From contig JAEWWT010000018.1 of NCBI GenBank assembly GCA_023396225.1, forward strand, positions 1 through 64,000: a DNA stretch of 64,000 nucleotides. The letters are read 5' to 3'. Origin of the DNA: Bacillota bacterium (GTDB lineage Bacteria; Bacillota; Clostridia; Oscillospirales; Ruminococcaceae). The notes below the pieces were generated by a model. The model had not been told where the DNA came from and did not search any database. It worked only from the letters and a program-made list of their open reading frames with translations. The position numbers were made by a program, and so were the translations under genes. This document shows, piece by piece, positions 52,835 through 62,258 of this stretch. Position 1 is the first letter of the stretch. Each line of letters begins with the position of its first letter.

Positions 52835-53178
52835 TCCATTTGCTTTTTTATGAGGTTATACATATCAAAATTTCTGACAGTATATTTTTATATTGGGACA
52901 AATAGCTGCGTAAAAATACTTTTTCTCGCTAATATCTTAAAAAGTCTTAATTTTCTGCAATACTACATAGAAATTTATTTAATTATACAACATTTTTCTA
53001 TAAATTTCAATAGCAAAACACTAGCATAAAAATAAATCTCATGATATAATAGAATGAGTATTTGCTATGTAAAGTTTTACATACCTAAAAACAGCATTAT
53101 GACATTAACGGCATATGAATCCTGCATTTTGCTGTGAAAGGCATTATTTATAATATATCTTTTATAGGGGGCAGAAAA
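52835..53178. other. AT-rich region upstream of fhs
   Basis: 344 bases between the divergent SEDS and fhs genes. A TATAAT at 53044-53049 may be the fhs -10 box, with no good -35. There is a short hairpin-like 'atgtaaagttttacat' at about 53077. No THF or ZTP riboswitch core was recognised. Confidence 0.4.
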
Positions 53179-54849
53179 ATGTTATCTGATATTGAAATTG
53201 CACAGCAGGCAAAAATGCTCAAAATATCTGAAATTGCAGCAAATCTTGGTATTGATCAGGATGATATTGAGCCATACGGTCACTATAAGGCAAAGCTTTC
53301 AGAGGCTTTGTTCCAGAAAACCACTGATAAGCCTGACGGCAAACTTATTCTTGTTACGGCAATAAACCCTACTCCAGCCGGTGAGGGAAAGACTACGATT
53401 TCTGTCGGTCTTGCTGAATCTATGGCTAAGATTAACAAGAATGCTGTTCTTGCATTAAGAGAACCTTCTCTCGGACCTGTTTTTGGAATTAAGGGCGGTG
53501 CAGCAGGTGGCGGATATGCACAGGTTGTTCCTATGGAGGATATTAACCTTCACTTCACAGGTGATATGCATGCTATTACTGCGGCAAACAATCTTCTCTG
53601 CGCTTTGCTGGACAACCATATGCAGCAGGGCAATGAGCTTAATATTGACCAGAGAAGAATCATGATAGACAGATGCATGGATATGAATGACCGTGCATTA
53701 AGAAACTGCGTTATCGGAATGGGCGGAAAGGTAAACGGTATTCCTAGACAGGACAGCTTCAGAATTACTGTAGCTTCCGAGGTTATGGCTATACTTTGTC
53801 TTGCACTTGACCTTGCAGACCTTAAAAAGCGTCTTGGAAATATACTTGTTGCATATACATATGGTGGTAAGCCTGTTTATGCAAGAGATCTTGGTGCTGA
53901 CGGAGCTATGACTGCTCTTCTCAAGGATGCGCTCAAGCCTAACCTTGTTCAGACACTTGAAAATACCCCTGCTATCATGCACGGCGGACCTTTTGCAAAT
54001 ATTGCTCATGGATGCAACTCTGTAAGAGCTACTAGACTTGCACTCAAACTTGGAGATTACTGCATTACAGAGGCAGGCTTCGGTTCTGACCTTGGTGCAG
54101 AAAAGTTCTTTGACATCAAGTGCAGATTTGCAGGACTAAAGCCTTCATGCGTTGTTCTTGTTGCTACTATAAGAGCGCTTAAATACAATGGCGGAGTACC
54201 AAAGGCTGAACTTGTCAACGAAAATGTTGAGGCTCTTGAAAAGGGTATTATAAACTTAAAGACACATATTGAAAACATGAGAAAATTCGGTGTTCCTGTT
54301 GTTGTTGCAATAAACAGATTCCACACAGATACTGATGCTGAAATTGCAGTTATCGAAAGAGTATGCAATGAAATGGGCGTTGCTGTATCACTTGCAGAAA
54401 TATTTGCAAAGGGCGGAGCAGGCGGAACTGATCTTGCACAGAAGGTTTGTGACACTATTGAGAAAAACGAATCAAATTTCAGAACATTGTATGACGAAAA
54501 GCTTCCTATCAAGGAAAAGCTCAGCATAATTGCAAAGGAAATTTACAGAGCTGACGGAGTAATCTTTACAGCACAGGCAGAAAAGGCTCTTGCTGACATT
54601 ATTGCTCTTGGATATGACAACATACCTGTTTGTGTTGCAAAGACACAGTATTCATTGTCTGACGATCCAAATAAGCTTGGTAAGCCTGAAAACTTTGTAA
54701 TCACTGTAAGAGATTTAAAACTCAGTGCAGGTGCTGGTTTCGTAGTAGCATTAACAGGCGACATCATGATTATGCCGGGACTTCCAAAATCTCCGGCTGC
54801 ACTCAGAATTGACTGCGACAACAATGGATGTATTAGCGGATTGTTCTGA
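53179..54849 (+). CDS. fhs: Formate-tetrahydrofolate ligase
   Basis: 556 residues, the standard size. '[17 protein letters not shown]' is the nucleotide loop, and '[36 protein letters not shown]' is the family signature. It makes 10-formyl-THF from formate, THF and ATP, feeding purine synthesis or the methyl branch of the Wood-Ljungdahl pathway. No other acetogenesis genes are close, so a one-carbon housekeeping role is likely. AGGGGG lies before the ATG at 53179. Confidence 0.95.
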   Translation: MLSDIEIAQQAKMLKISEIAANLGIDQDDIEPYGHYKAKLSEALFQKTTDKPDGKLILVTAINPTPAGEGKTTISVGLAESMAKINKNAVLALREPSLGPVFGIKGGAAGGGYAQVVPMEDINLHFTGDMHAITAANNLLCALLDNHMQQGNELNIDQRRIMIDRCMDMNDRALRNCVIGMGGKVNGIPRQDSFRITVASEVMAILCLALDLADLKKRLGNILVAYTYGGKPVYARDLGADGAMTALLKDALKPNLVQTLENTPAIMHGGPFANIAHGCNSVRATRLALKLGDYCITEAGFGSDLGAEKFFDIKCRFAGLKPSCVVLVATIRALKYNGGVPKAELVNENVEALEKGIINLKTHIENMRKFGVPVVVAINRFHTDTDAEIAVIERVCNEMGVAVSLAEIFAKGGAGGTDLAQKVCDTIEKNESNFRTLYDEKLPIKEKLSIIAKEIYRADGVIFTAQAEKALADIIALGYDNIPVCVAKTQYSLSDDPNKLGKPENFVITVRDLKLSAGAGFVVALTGDIMIMPGLPKSPAALRIDCDNNGCISGLF

Positions 54850-54953
54850 TATATATAATTTGTATAATTATTAGACAGTAAAACTGCTTTTACATATAAT
54901 AATAGTAAACGCCTGCATATTTTTATGATAAAGCAGAAAGGGGTGACACTAAT

Positions 54954-55586
54954 TTGTTAAAGTTTGATTTTAACCCGGATGAATTAAAAATAATTAATAA
55001 TGAAATTGACTATAATAAACTTGATGATCATGAGTTGCATTCAGTTGTTGATGTTCAGAAAGATCTTATTTCAAAGCTTATGAATCTTGCTGCAAGAGAT
55101 TCACTGACTGAACTGTACAATAATATTTCTGTTAAGAATTTAGTTGAACAAGCGCTTAATAATGATTCCGAGTCCGTACATTATTTTCTTTTTATTGATA
55201 TTGACAACTTCAAATATATAAATGACAATTTTGGTCATATGTTCGGGGATTCTGTTCTGTATGATTTTGCAAGACAGCTCACCGTAATCTGCAAGGATAC
55301 GGACAGCATTATCGGCAGAGTCGGAGGAGATGAATTTATTGTTATGCTAAAGAATTCGGACGAAGAGCAGGTTAAGTTGATTGCCCTGAAAATCTGCAAT
55401 GCTTTTGATGAAATCTGCAGCGGCAATCTTTGCACAGCAGTGTCATGCAGTGTCGGAATTAGCAAATATCCCGATGACTCTGTAAGCTATACTGTTCTTA
55501 AGGAATATGCAGATAAGGCTTTGTACAGGTCAAAAAGAGGCGGGAAGAACTGTTATTCCATGTTTGACAAAGAAAAAGATTTGTAA
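54954..55586 (+). CDS. Diguanylate cyclase (GGDEF domain)
   Basis: 210 residues. A short N-terminal helical part (1-45) is followed by a GGDEF domain beginning 'LMNLAARDSLTELYN', with 'FIDIDNFKYINDNFGHMFGD' and the intact active loop 'GRVGGDEFIVML'. It should make cyclic di-GMP from two GTP. The inhibitory site (R-x-x-D before the loop) reads K-D-T-D, so feedback control may be absent. There is no sensory or membrane domain. TTG start with AAAGGGGTG upstream. Confidence 0.85.
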   Translation: MLKFDFNPDELKIINNEIDYNKLDDHELHSVVDVQKDLISKLMNLAARDSLTELYNNISVKNLVEQALNNDSESVHYFLFIDIDNFKYINDNFGHMFGDSVLYDFARQLTVICKDTDSIIGRVGGDEFIVMLKNSDEEQVKLIALKICNAFDEICSGNLCTAVSCSVGISKYPDDSVSYTVLKEYADKALYRSKRGGKNCYSMFDKEKDL

Positions 55587-55606
55587 AAAATTTTTTTGTG
55601 AGGTAA

Positions 55607-55727
55607 GTTTGAAAGGTTTACCTTTCAAACTCTGAGTTTTGTGCTTTTCGAACTTCCGTTCGAAGTTTTGCTGAGCAAAAAAGCACAAAACATCAAAGAG
55701 GGGAGGCATGCTTCCTACGGAAGCATG
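55607..55727. repeat. Palindromic block upstream of cdd
   Basis: Three successive structures: a 10-bp perfect stem with TTTA loop (55607-55630); an outer ttttgtgctttt / aaaagcacaaaa stem (55637-55690) enclosing two small hairpins (ttcgaac-ttcc-gttcgaa and ttttgc-tga-gcaaaa), forming a cloverleaf-like fold; and catgcttcc-tac-ggaagcatg (55707-55727). It has the look of a mobile palindromic unit, but no second copy was seen in the window. Confidence 0.7.
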
Positions 55728-55739
55728 GTCATAAGTATG
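55700..55739 (+). promoter_or_regulatory. cdd ribosome binding site split from its start by a hairpin
   Basis: GGGGAGG (55700-55706) is immediately followed by the perfect 9-bp hairpin 55707-55727 and then nine bases (gtcataagt) before ATG 55737. In linear form the spacing is 30 bases. With the hairpin folded, the box and start are separated by an ideal nine bases. Confidence 0.55.
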
Positions 55740-56120
55740 TATACAGATAAGCAGCTTATTGATTTAGCAAAAAAACAGCTTGAGTTTTCTTATGCGCCTT
55801 ACTCAAAGTTTCATGTTGGAGCGGCACTTCTTACAGAAAGCGGAAAGGTATATTCGGGCTGTAATATAGAAAATGCCTCTTACGGAGCTTGCAACTGTGC
55901 TGAAAGAACGGCTGTGTTCAAGGCTGTTTCGGAGGGTGACAAAGGCTTTCTGAAAATTGCTATTGTCAGCAGTGCAGGAGGGCTTACCTATCCTTGTGGA
56001 ATATGCAGACAGGTGCTTGCTGAATTTGCTCCTGAAATTGAAGTTATTCTTGAAGATACTGACGGAAGTATTAAGTCTTTCAGGCTGGATGAACTTCTTC
56101 CTTATACTTTCAGGCTGTAA
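55737..56120 (+). CDS. cdd: Cytidine deaminase
   Basis: 127 residues, the usual length when started at 55737 (MYTDKQLIDLAKKQL). Zinc motifs: 'NCAERTAVFKA' (C-A-E) and 'PCGICRQVL' (P-C-x-x-C), with 'SYAPYSKFHVGAALLT' in the substrate site. It deaminates cytidine and deoxycytidine for pyrimidine salvage. The frame is open further upstream into the palindromic block, but those codons are not part of the family. Confidence 0.92.
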   Translation: MYTDKQLIDLAKKQLEFSYAPYSKFHVGAALLTESGKVYSGCNIENASYGACNCAERTAVFKAVSEGDKGFLKIAIVSSAGGLTYPCGICRQVLAEFAPEIEVILEDTDGSIKSFRLDELLPYTFRL

Positions 56121-56140
56121 AATTAACATTACAATATAGG

Positions 56141-56175
56141 CGTGATACAGTAATTTTAACTGTATCACGTTTTTT
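56141..56175 (+). terminator. Terminator after cdd
   Basis: Perfect 11-bp stem (cgtgatacagt with actgtatcacg) followed by TTTTTTA. Confidence 0.9.
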
Positions 56176-56242
56176 ACTTTATTCTGTTGCGTGATTATAA
56201 TTTATGTGATATAATAAGGTATTAATGTAAAGTGGGGGCGGT

Positions 56243-56752
56243 ATGCTTTTGCGTATATTAGGCATAGATCCGGGATATGCAATTGTAGGATTCGGAGTTC
56301 TTGAATATGATGGATACAAATTCGTTCCTGTTGAATTCGGCGCCGTTACCACTGAAGCTAAAACCGATTTTAATATAAGACTTAAAACTATATATGATGA
56401 TCTTACATATGTTGTAGAGAAATTTCATCCGGAAGCAATGGCTATTGAAAAGTTGTTTTTCAACACTAACCAGAAAACAGGTATTGATGTTGCACAGGCA
56501 AGAGGAGTTACATTGCTTGCGGCCGTAAATGCAGGTGTACCAGTTTATGAATACACACCTTTGCAGGTTAAGCAGTCTGTTGTAGGTTATGGTCGTGCTG
56601 AAAAGGCACAGGTTATGGAGATGACAAGGAGAATTCTTGGTCTTGCTGCTGTTCCGAAGCCTGATGATACTGCGGACGCACTTGCTATTGCTATATGTCA
56701 CGGACATTCTTGCAGAGGATTAAATAAGTATGAAAACAGGGGGAATCCGTAA
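56243..56752 (+). CDS. ruvC: Holliday junction resolvase RuvC
   Basis: 169 residues. Catalytic acids: 'ILGIDPGYAIVGFGV' (D), 'AIEKLFF' (E) and 'DDTADALAIAICHGH' (D, D). It cuts four-way junctions after RuvAB migration. GGGGGCGG lies before the ATG. Its stop overlaps the ruvA start (TAATG). Confidence 0.95.
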   Translation: MLLRILGIDPGYAIVGFGVLEYDGYKFVPVEFGAVTTEAKTDFNIRLKTIYDDLTYVVEKFHPEAMAIEKLFFNTNQKTGIDVAQARGVTLLAAVNAGVPVYEYTPLQVKQSVVGYGRAEKAQVMEMTRRILGLAAVPKPDDTADALAIAICHGHSCRGLNKYENRGNP

Positions 56753-57360
56753 TGATATACAGTGTCAGAGGAAAACTGATTCACATTGACACAGAACTTG
56801 CTGTCGTTGAATGCGGCGGTGTCGGTTATGCATGCAGAACAACCTATTCCACACTTTCTAAAATCGGAAAGGTCGGAACAGAGGTTACTCTGAGAACATA
56901 TATGTACGTTAGGGAGGATAATGTTGAGCTGTTCGGATTTGCTACCGAACAGGAGCTTAACTGCTTTAAAATGCTTATTTCAGTTTCGGGTGTAGGCCCT
57001 AAGGCTGGACTTGCAATTCTTTCAGATACTACTCCTGAAAAGTTTGCACTCACCGTTGCTACCGGTGACTATAAATTATTTACCAAAACAAAGGGCGTTG
57101 GTCCTAAGCTTGCCCAGAGAGTTGTTCTTGAACTTAAAGACAAGATTGCAAAGGATCAGCTTGTTACAGGTGGGGGAGATACTTATGACTTTATTCCTGC
57201 AGGAAATGCAGGTAATGCAGTTTCAGAGGCTATATCTGCTCTTGTTGTTCTTGGTTACTCACAGGGTGAGTCAGCATCGATAATTTCAAAGCTCGATCCA
57301 ACTTTGTCGGTTGAGGAAATGATAAAGGCGGCACTGAAAAAGCTGGCAATGAATATCTGA
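56752..57360 (+). CDS. ruvA: Holliday junction branch migration protein RuvA
   Basis: 202 residues. N-terminal OB fold ('MIYSVRGKLIHIDTELAVVECGGVGY'), helix-hairpin-helix pair ('LLISVSGVGPKAGLAILS', 'TKGVGPKLAQRVVLELKDK') and the C-terminal RuvB-binding domain. It forms the junction-gripping tetramer. It is coupled to ruvC by a one-base overlap. Confidence 0.95.
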   Translation: MIYSVRGKLIHIDTELAVVECGGVGYACRTTYSTLSKIGKVGTEVTLRTYMYVREDNVELFGFATEQELNCFKMLISVSGVGPKAGLAILSDTTPEKFALTVATGDYKLFTKTKGVGPKLAQRVVLELKDKIAKDQLVTGGGDTYDFIPAGNAGNAVSEAISALVVLGYSQGESASIISKLDPTLSVEEMIKAALKKLAMNI

Positions 57361-57404
57361 TATAGTAAATACTTTTTCAATAAACAATATAGGGGTGTGG
57401 TAGT

Positions 57405-58598
57405 ATGCTCGCTTATCCTAACTATGACAAATCTGTACTTGGCGTTATATCTTCAATTAAAAACTACTACAGAACTTCTTATGCTTATCCGACCTCTGAG
57501 ATACTTGACAAAGAGCTTTCAAAGAGGTATAAAAATATAGTTCTTATTAATCTTGACGGACTTGGAACAAATCTGCTTGAGGATTGTGTTCCGAAAAGTG
57601 ATTTTCTGCGGAAAAATTTCAGGATGTCTGTTTCATCTGTTTATCCGTCATGCCCGACAGCATCACTTGTAAGTCTTGCTTCGGGACTTTCTCCGAATGA
57701 ACATGGCTGGCTTGGTTCATCACTGTATCTTAAAGAGTACAGCAGAATGATTGATGTTGTGCTTAACAATGATGCATATACAAAGCAATCCGTTTCCAAT
57801 ATCAGAATCGGAGAATATGTGATGCCGTTTGAATCTTTGTTTGAGGATTTTTCGCATTTTGCGGCAGGTAAGGTTCAGCCGTTTGCTGTTTCTGTGGATG
57901 GTATCGGGATTTCTGATAAAGATTTTATTCAGAAATATGCAGAGGATTTTGACAGGGTTTGCGAAATTATTAACATGATTTCAAGGACAGATCAGAACAC
58001 TTTCACTTTTGTTCAATGGAATAAAGTAAGGGAAACAGCTCAGAAACATGGCTGTGGTTCTGCTCAGGTCAAAGAAAATATAAGCAGTATCAGCAGGCAT
58101 ATTCAAAATTTATGCGGAGAAATTGAAGATGCACTCATAATTGTTTCTTCAGGACATGGAATGACTGATATTTCTGAGGAGATACTTATTAATAAAATGC
58201 ATGAAATAATGGAGTGTCTGATAATTCCTCCTTTTGTTGAGGATAGGGCAATCAGTTTTTTTGTTAAGTCAGAGAGACGTACAGATTTTGAGAGACTATT
58301 CAATTCTGAATTCAGCGGAGAATTCCTGCTTATGTCCAGAAATGATTTTTTGTCAAAGGGTATTCTGGGTGCAGGTAATACGCATGTCAAGACGAGTGAT
58401 TTCATCGGGGATTATTTTGCTTGTGCAATTTCCGATGTTTCAATAAAATACAGAAGTCCTATAGAAAAGCCGAGAGCCGCATTTAAGGCAGGGTTTGGTG
58501 GACTTACTGATAATGAGATGTTTGTTCCCGTTATATTTGCAAGCACTGCAAAAAAGAAAAAGCCGGTACTGAAAATATCTGAATTGTTGATTAATTAA
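57405..58598 (+). CDS. Alkaline-phosphatase-superfamily protein, probably catalytically dead
   Basis: 397 residues with the nucleotide pyrophosphatase/phosphodiesterase fold: 'IVLINLDGLG' (metal Asp) near residue 50, 'YPSCPTASLVSLASGLSPNEHGWLG' with the nucleophile Thr near 86, 'IIVSSGHGMT' near 247 where S-D-H-G is usual, 'KVRETAQKHG' near 207 where D-x-x-x-H is usual, and 'FGGLTDNEMFVPVIFA' near 363 where HGG is usual. Only one zinc site could be partly filled. It sits between ruvA and ruvB, in the same direction, with 40-base gaps. The function is unknown. Confidence 0.75.
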   Translation: MLAYPNYDKSVLGVISSIKNYYRTSYAYPTSEILDKELSKRYKNIVLINLDGLGTNLLEDCVPKSDFLRKNFRMSVSSVYPSCPTASLVSLASGLSPNEHGWLGSSLYLKEYSRMIDVVLNNDAYTKQSVSNIRIGEYVMPFESLFEDFSHFAAGKVQPFAVSVDGIGISDKDFIQKYAEDFDRVCEIINMISRTDQNTFTFVQWNKVRETAQKHGCGSAQVKENISSISRHIQNLCGEIEDALIIVSSGHGMTDISEEILINKMHEIMECLIIPPFVEDRAISFFVKSERRTDFERLFNSEFSGEFLLMSRNDFLSKGILGAGNTHVKTSDFIGDYFACAISDVSIKYRSPIEKPRAAFKAGFGGLTDNEMFVPVIFASTAKKKKPVLKISELLIN

Positions 58599-58637
58599 GC
58601 GGTTATTCCGCAAACGGTTCTGTAAAGGAATGATATT

Positions 58638-59699
58638 TTGTTAGAATCAAGTGAAATGAATTTTGAAAGCAGGATGGTTTCTCCTGAGGTTATTCCGAAT
58701 GATTCCGAGGAAATAGACTATACACTGCGTCCGAAAACGCTGTCGGAATATATTGGTCAGGAAAAGGTCAAGGAGAATTTGTCTGTCTTTATTGAGGCAG
58801 CTAAAAAGAGGGGAGAACCTCTCGACCATGTTCTGCTTTATGGGCCTCCGGGTCTTGGAAAGACTACTCTTTCCGCAATTATTGCTCATGAGATGGGCGT
58901 AAATATCAGAATAACTTCCGGTCCTGCAATTGAAAAGCCGGGGGATCTTGCGGCTTTGCTTACAAACCTGTCTGAAAATGACGTTCTGTTCATCGACGAA
59001 ATACACCGCCTTTCAAGAGCGATTGAAGAGGTTCTTTATCCTGCACTTGAGGATTATGCGCTTGATATAATCATTGGAAAAGGCCCGTCTGCACGTTCAC
59101 TTCGAATTGATTTGCCTAAGTTTACGCTTATTGGTGCTACGACGAGGGCTGGTCAGCTTACTTCTCCTTTGCGTGACAGATTCGGTGTTATGATGAGGCT
59201 GGAGTTGTATACATTTGAACAGCTGTCTGATATTATCATGCGTTCGGCTGTTATTCTTGGAATAGCATGTGATAAGGACGGGGCAATGGAACTTGCAAGA
59301 AGATCAAGAGGAACTCCTAGAATTGCAAACCGTATGCTTAAAAGAGTGAGAGACTTTGCTGAGGTTATGGGTAACGGTAAAATTTCATGCGACATTGCAA
59401 AAATTGCTCTTGACAGACTTGAAATAGACAGTCTTGGTCTTGACAGCCTTGACAAGAGAATGCTTGAAATGCTTATCAAGGGCTATTCGGGGGGACCTGT
59501 CGGACTTGAAACACTTGCTTCCGCTATCGGTGAGGAAGCTGTTACACTTGAGGACGTGTGTGAGCCGTTCCTTATGCAGCTTGGATTTTTGTCAAGGACA
59601 CCGAGGGGACGCTGTGCTACAGCACTGGCTTACAGGCATATGGGATACAATGTTCCTGACAATGCAGTTCAGGCAGGGCAGCAGACCTTGTTTGAATAA
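58638..59699 (+). CDS. ruvB: Holliday junction helicase motor RuvB
   Basis: 353 residues. AAA+ motor with Walker A '[17 protein letters not shown]', Walker B '[10 protein letters not shown]', sensor 1 'IGATTRAG' and arginine finger 'LRDRFG', and a C-terminal winged helix ending '[17 protein letters not shown]'. It drives branch migration with RuvA. TTG start with AAAGGA at eight bases; the ATG at 58656 is an alternative. Confidence 0.95.
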   Translation: MLESSEMNFESRMVSPEVIPNDSEEIDYTLRPKTLSEYIGQEKVKENLSVFIEAAKKRGEPLDHVLLYGPPGLGKTTLSAIIAHEMGVNIRITSGPAIEKPGDLAALLTNLSENDVLFIDEIHRLSRAIEEVLYPALEDYALDIIIGKGPSARSLRIDLPKFTLIGATTRAGQLTSPLRDRFGVMMRLELYTFEQLSDIIMRSAVILGIACDKDGAMELARRSRGTPRIANRMLKRVRDFAEVMGNGKISCDIAKIALDRLEIDSLGLDSLDKRMLEMLIKGYSGGPVGLETLASAIGEEAVTLEDVCEPFLMQLGFLSRTPRGRCATALAYRHMGYNVPDNAVQAGQQTLFE

Positions 59700-59749
59700 T
59701 AAATTTTAACTGTAATTTAATTTCATTTTACATATAAGGAGAATTACTT

Positions 59750-61120
59750 ATGGGAAGACTATTTGGTACTGACGGTGCAAGAGGAGTTGCCATAACTGAG
59801 CTCACATGTGAAAGGGCAATGCAGATAGGAAGAGCTGCTGCGATGGTGCTTACCCAGAAAACCCACCATAAAGCAAAAATTCTGATAGGTAAGGATACAA
59901 GAATCTCATCTGATATTCTTGAAGCTGCTCTTGTTGCGGGCATATGCTCGACAGGTGCGGACGCTGTCATACTTGGTGTTGTTCCTACTCCTGCTGTTGC
60001 TTATCTTGTAAAAATGCGTGAAGCTGATGCTGGTGTTATGATTTCTGCATCACACAATTCCGCTGAATTCAACGGAATAAAGCTTTTTGCAGGAACAGGC
60101 TACAAGCTTTCCGATGATATTGAAGAGGAAATAGAAGCGCTGATTCTTGATACTCCTGAAAAGATAACTGCTGAACTTAAAACAGGCGGTGATGTTGGAA
60201 CTGTTACTACAGATAAAAATTCACAGTGGGATTATATCAGAAATATAATGAAAACAATTGACTGTGATTTAAGCGGGGTAAGAGTTGCTGTTGACTGTGC
60301 AAACGGTTCTGCAAGTGTTACTGCTGAAAGGCTTTTTGGCGGACTTGGCGCTACTGTTTATCTTATGAACTGCACTCCTGACGGAACAAATATAAATGAA
60401 AAGTGCGGCTCAACTTATCTTGACAATATTTCAAACTTTGTCAAGGAAAAGAAGTGTCATCTCGGTGTTGCTTTTGACGGTGATGCTGACAGATGTCTTG
60501 CTGTTGATGAAAATGGTGCTATTGTTGACGGTGATAAGCTTATTGCTATTTTTGCAAAATCAATGCGTGACAAGGGTACGCTAAAAAAGAATACTGCTGT
60601 TGTAACTGTTATGACAAACCTTGGTTTCACACATTTTGCAAAGGCAAATAATATAAACATGGTTACTACTAAAGTCGGCGACAGATATATTCTTGAGCAG
60701 ATGATTTCAGGTGGATATTCTCTTGGGGGAGAACAATCAGGACACATTATTTTCTCTGACTATGCTTCAACTGGTGACGGTCAGCTTACAGCTGTTCAGC
60801 TCCTTGGCATTGTAAAGGAAAATGATATCAAGCTTTCAACTTTATCTGCACTTATGGACAGATATCCGCAGGTTATGATAAATGTTAAGATTACCCCTAA
60901 GTGGAAGGAAAGTTGGAAGAATGACAGCGAAATTGAGGAGATAATTGCTTCAAATCAGAAGAAACTTGGTTCAAGCGGAAGAATTCTTGTTCGTGAAAGC
61001 GGAACAGAGCCGCTTATAAGAGTTATGATTGAGGGCAGACGTTTTGATGTCATAAACGAAATGGCTATTGAAATTGCTGATAAAATCAAGGAAAGATGTC
61101 CGCATACGGAGAATAATTAG
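59750..61120 (+). CDS. glmM: Phosphoglucosamine mutase
   Basis: 456 residues. Active-site Ser loop 'VMISASHNSAEFNGIK', metal loop 'AFDGDADRCLAVD', sugar loop 'GGEQSGHI' and phosphate loop 'RESGTEPLIRVM' are all intact, in order. It converts glucosamine-6-phosphate to glucosamine-1-phosphate for UDP-GlcNAc and peptidoglycan. Start at 59750 with AAGGAG upstream. It stands 50 bases after ruvB and may share its transcript. Confidence 0.95.
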   Translation: MGRLFGTDGARGVAITELTCERAMQIGRAAAMVLTQKTHHKAKILIGKDTRISSDILEAALVAGICSTGADAVILGVVPTPAVAYLVKMREADAGVMISASHNSAEFNGIKLFAGTGYKLSDDIEEEIEALILDTPEKITAELKTGGDVGTVTTDKNSQWDYIRNIMKTIDCDLSGVRVAVDCANGSASVTAERLFGGLGATVYLMNCTPDGTNINEKCGSTYLDNISNFVKEKKCHLGVAFDGDADRCLAVDENGAIVDGDKLIAIFAKSMRDKGTLKKNTAVVTVMTNLGFTHFAKANNINMVTTKVGDRYILEQMISGGYSLGGEQSGHIIFSDYASTGDGQLTAVQLLGIVKENDIKLSTLSALMDRYPQVMINVKITPKWKESWKNDSEIEEIIASNQKKLGSSGRILVRESGTEPLIRVMIEGRRFDVINEMAIEIADKIKERCPHTENN

Positions 61121-61198
61121 TATAAAAATGTGAAAAAATTTTTCACCCTGCTGTTTGTTTTACAAAAAAATAGATAGCTGAGAGGATTGTTTAATAAA

Positions 61199-62062
61199 AT
61201 GAGAATTGCCGATAAATGGAATGATTATAAGCTGATTGACTGTACGGATTCAGAAAAGCTTGAGAGCTGGGGCGACATTGTACTGATTCGTCCCGACCCT
61301 CAAATTATCTGGAAAACGGACAAAAAAACTCCAATGTGGAATTCCGCTCATGCCCACTACTACCGTTCCGACAAGGGCGGCGGACAATGGAGTTACAAAA
61401 AGAAAATCCCCGATTCATGGCATATAAGCTATGGCAATCTGAAGTTTAACATCAAGCCGACAGGCTTCAAGCATACGGGTCTATTCCCTGAACAAGCCGT
61501 AAACTGGGACTTCATGGACGGACTTATCCGTAATGCAGGTCGTCCTGTAAGTGTGCTTAATCTCTTTGCATATACAGGCGGTGCTACTCTTGCTTGTGCA
61601 AATGCGGGTGCTGAGGTATGTCATGTTGACGCTTCAAAGGGAATGGTTGCATGGGCAAGGGAAAATGCAGTTTCATCGGGACTTGGTGACAAGCCAATCA
61701 GATGGATTGTTGATGATTGTGAAAAGTTCGTTGCAAGAGAAATAAAGCGCGGCAGAAAATATGACGCTGTTATAATGGATCCTCCGTCATACGGAAGAGG
61801 TCCTAATCAGGAAGTATGGAAGCTTGAGGATTGTATTTATGATCTTGTAAAGCTTTGTACAAATGTACTGAGTGATGATCCGCTTTTCTTCCTTCTTAAC
61901 AGCTATACTACAGGGCTTTCCCCGTCGGTAATGGCATATATTCTCGGCGAAACTATTACAACAAAGTTTGGCGGAAAGGTTTCTGCTGATGAAATAGGGC
62001 TTCCTGTTAAGGAAAGTAAACTTGTTCTTCCATGTGGTTCAACTGCTATATGGCAGAAATAA
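61199..62062 (+). CDS. RlmI-like class I methyltransferase (rRNA)
   Basis: 287 residues. The SAM-binding motif is 'VLNLFAYTGGATLACANAGAEVCHVDASKGMVAWARENA', followed by 'DDCEKFVAREIKRGRKYDAVIMDPPSYGRG' (D-P-P-S-Y catalytic loop typical of base-methylating RNA enzymes). Similar to the 23S rRNA cytosine-C5 group but without its PUA domain. The ATG at 61199 is chosen; a TTG at 61187 directly abuts the ribosome box. The TAA stop lies at the left end of the MITE at 62062, so the insertion happened next to or into the 3' end. Confidence 0.8.
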   Translation: MRIADKWNDYKLIDCTDSEKLESWGDIVLIRPDPQIIWKTDKKTPMWNSAHAHYYRSDKGGGQWSYKKKIPDSWHISYGNLKFNIKPTGFKHTGLFPEQAVNWDFMDGLIRNAGRPVSVLNLFAYTGGATLACANAGAEVCHVDASKGMVAWARENAVSSGLGDKPIRWIVDDCEKFVAREIKRGRKYDAVIMDPPSYGRGPNQEVWKLEDCIYDLVKLCTNVLSDDPLFFLLNSYTTGLSPSVMAYILGETITTKFGGKVSADEIGLPVKESKLVLPCGSTAIWQK

Positions 62063-62173
62063 GGTAATACCGCACAAAGCCACAGGCTACGTTTCGACGA
62101 TTTGAGAAACAGCGAAAATACGTGACTGAGCCTGTTTTGAAAATTGACAGAAACGTATTGTGCGGTATTGCCA
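62062..62173. mobile_element. MITE-like element, copy 3
   Basis: About 112 bp with ends AGGTAATACCGCACAA and TTGTGCGGTATTGCCAT. Its left end overlaps the stop codon of the methyltransferase gene. It is nearly identical over its length to copy 2 and, reversed, to copy 1. Confidence 0.8.
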
Positions 62174-62258
62174 TAATAAGGAGATAACGTGAAAATACTT
62201 TTACGTTGCTATTTGTTTTGATTTTGCTATGCAAAATTGAGAAGGGAATGGAGATTTT

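Noticed and set aside
52835..53178. Possible THF or ZTP riboswitch before fhs
   Set aside because: Neither conserved core was found; the region is simply AT-rich.
62189..62221. A 10-codon GTG ORF after the third MITE
   Set aside because: Too short, and its AAGGAG box may be fortuitous; no link to the next gene.
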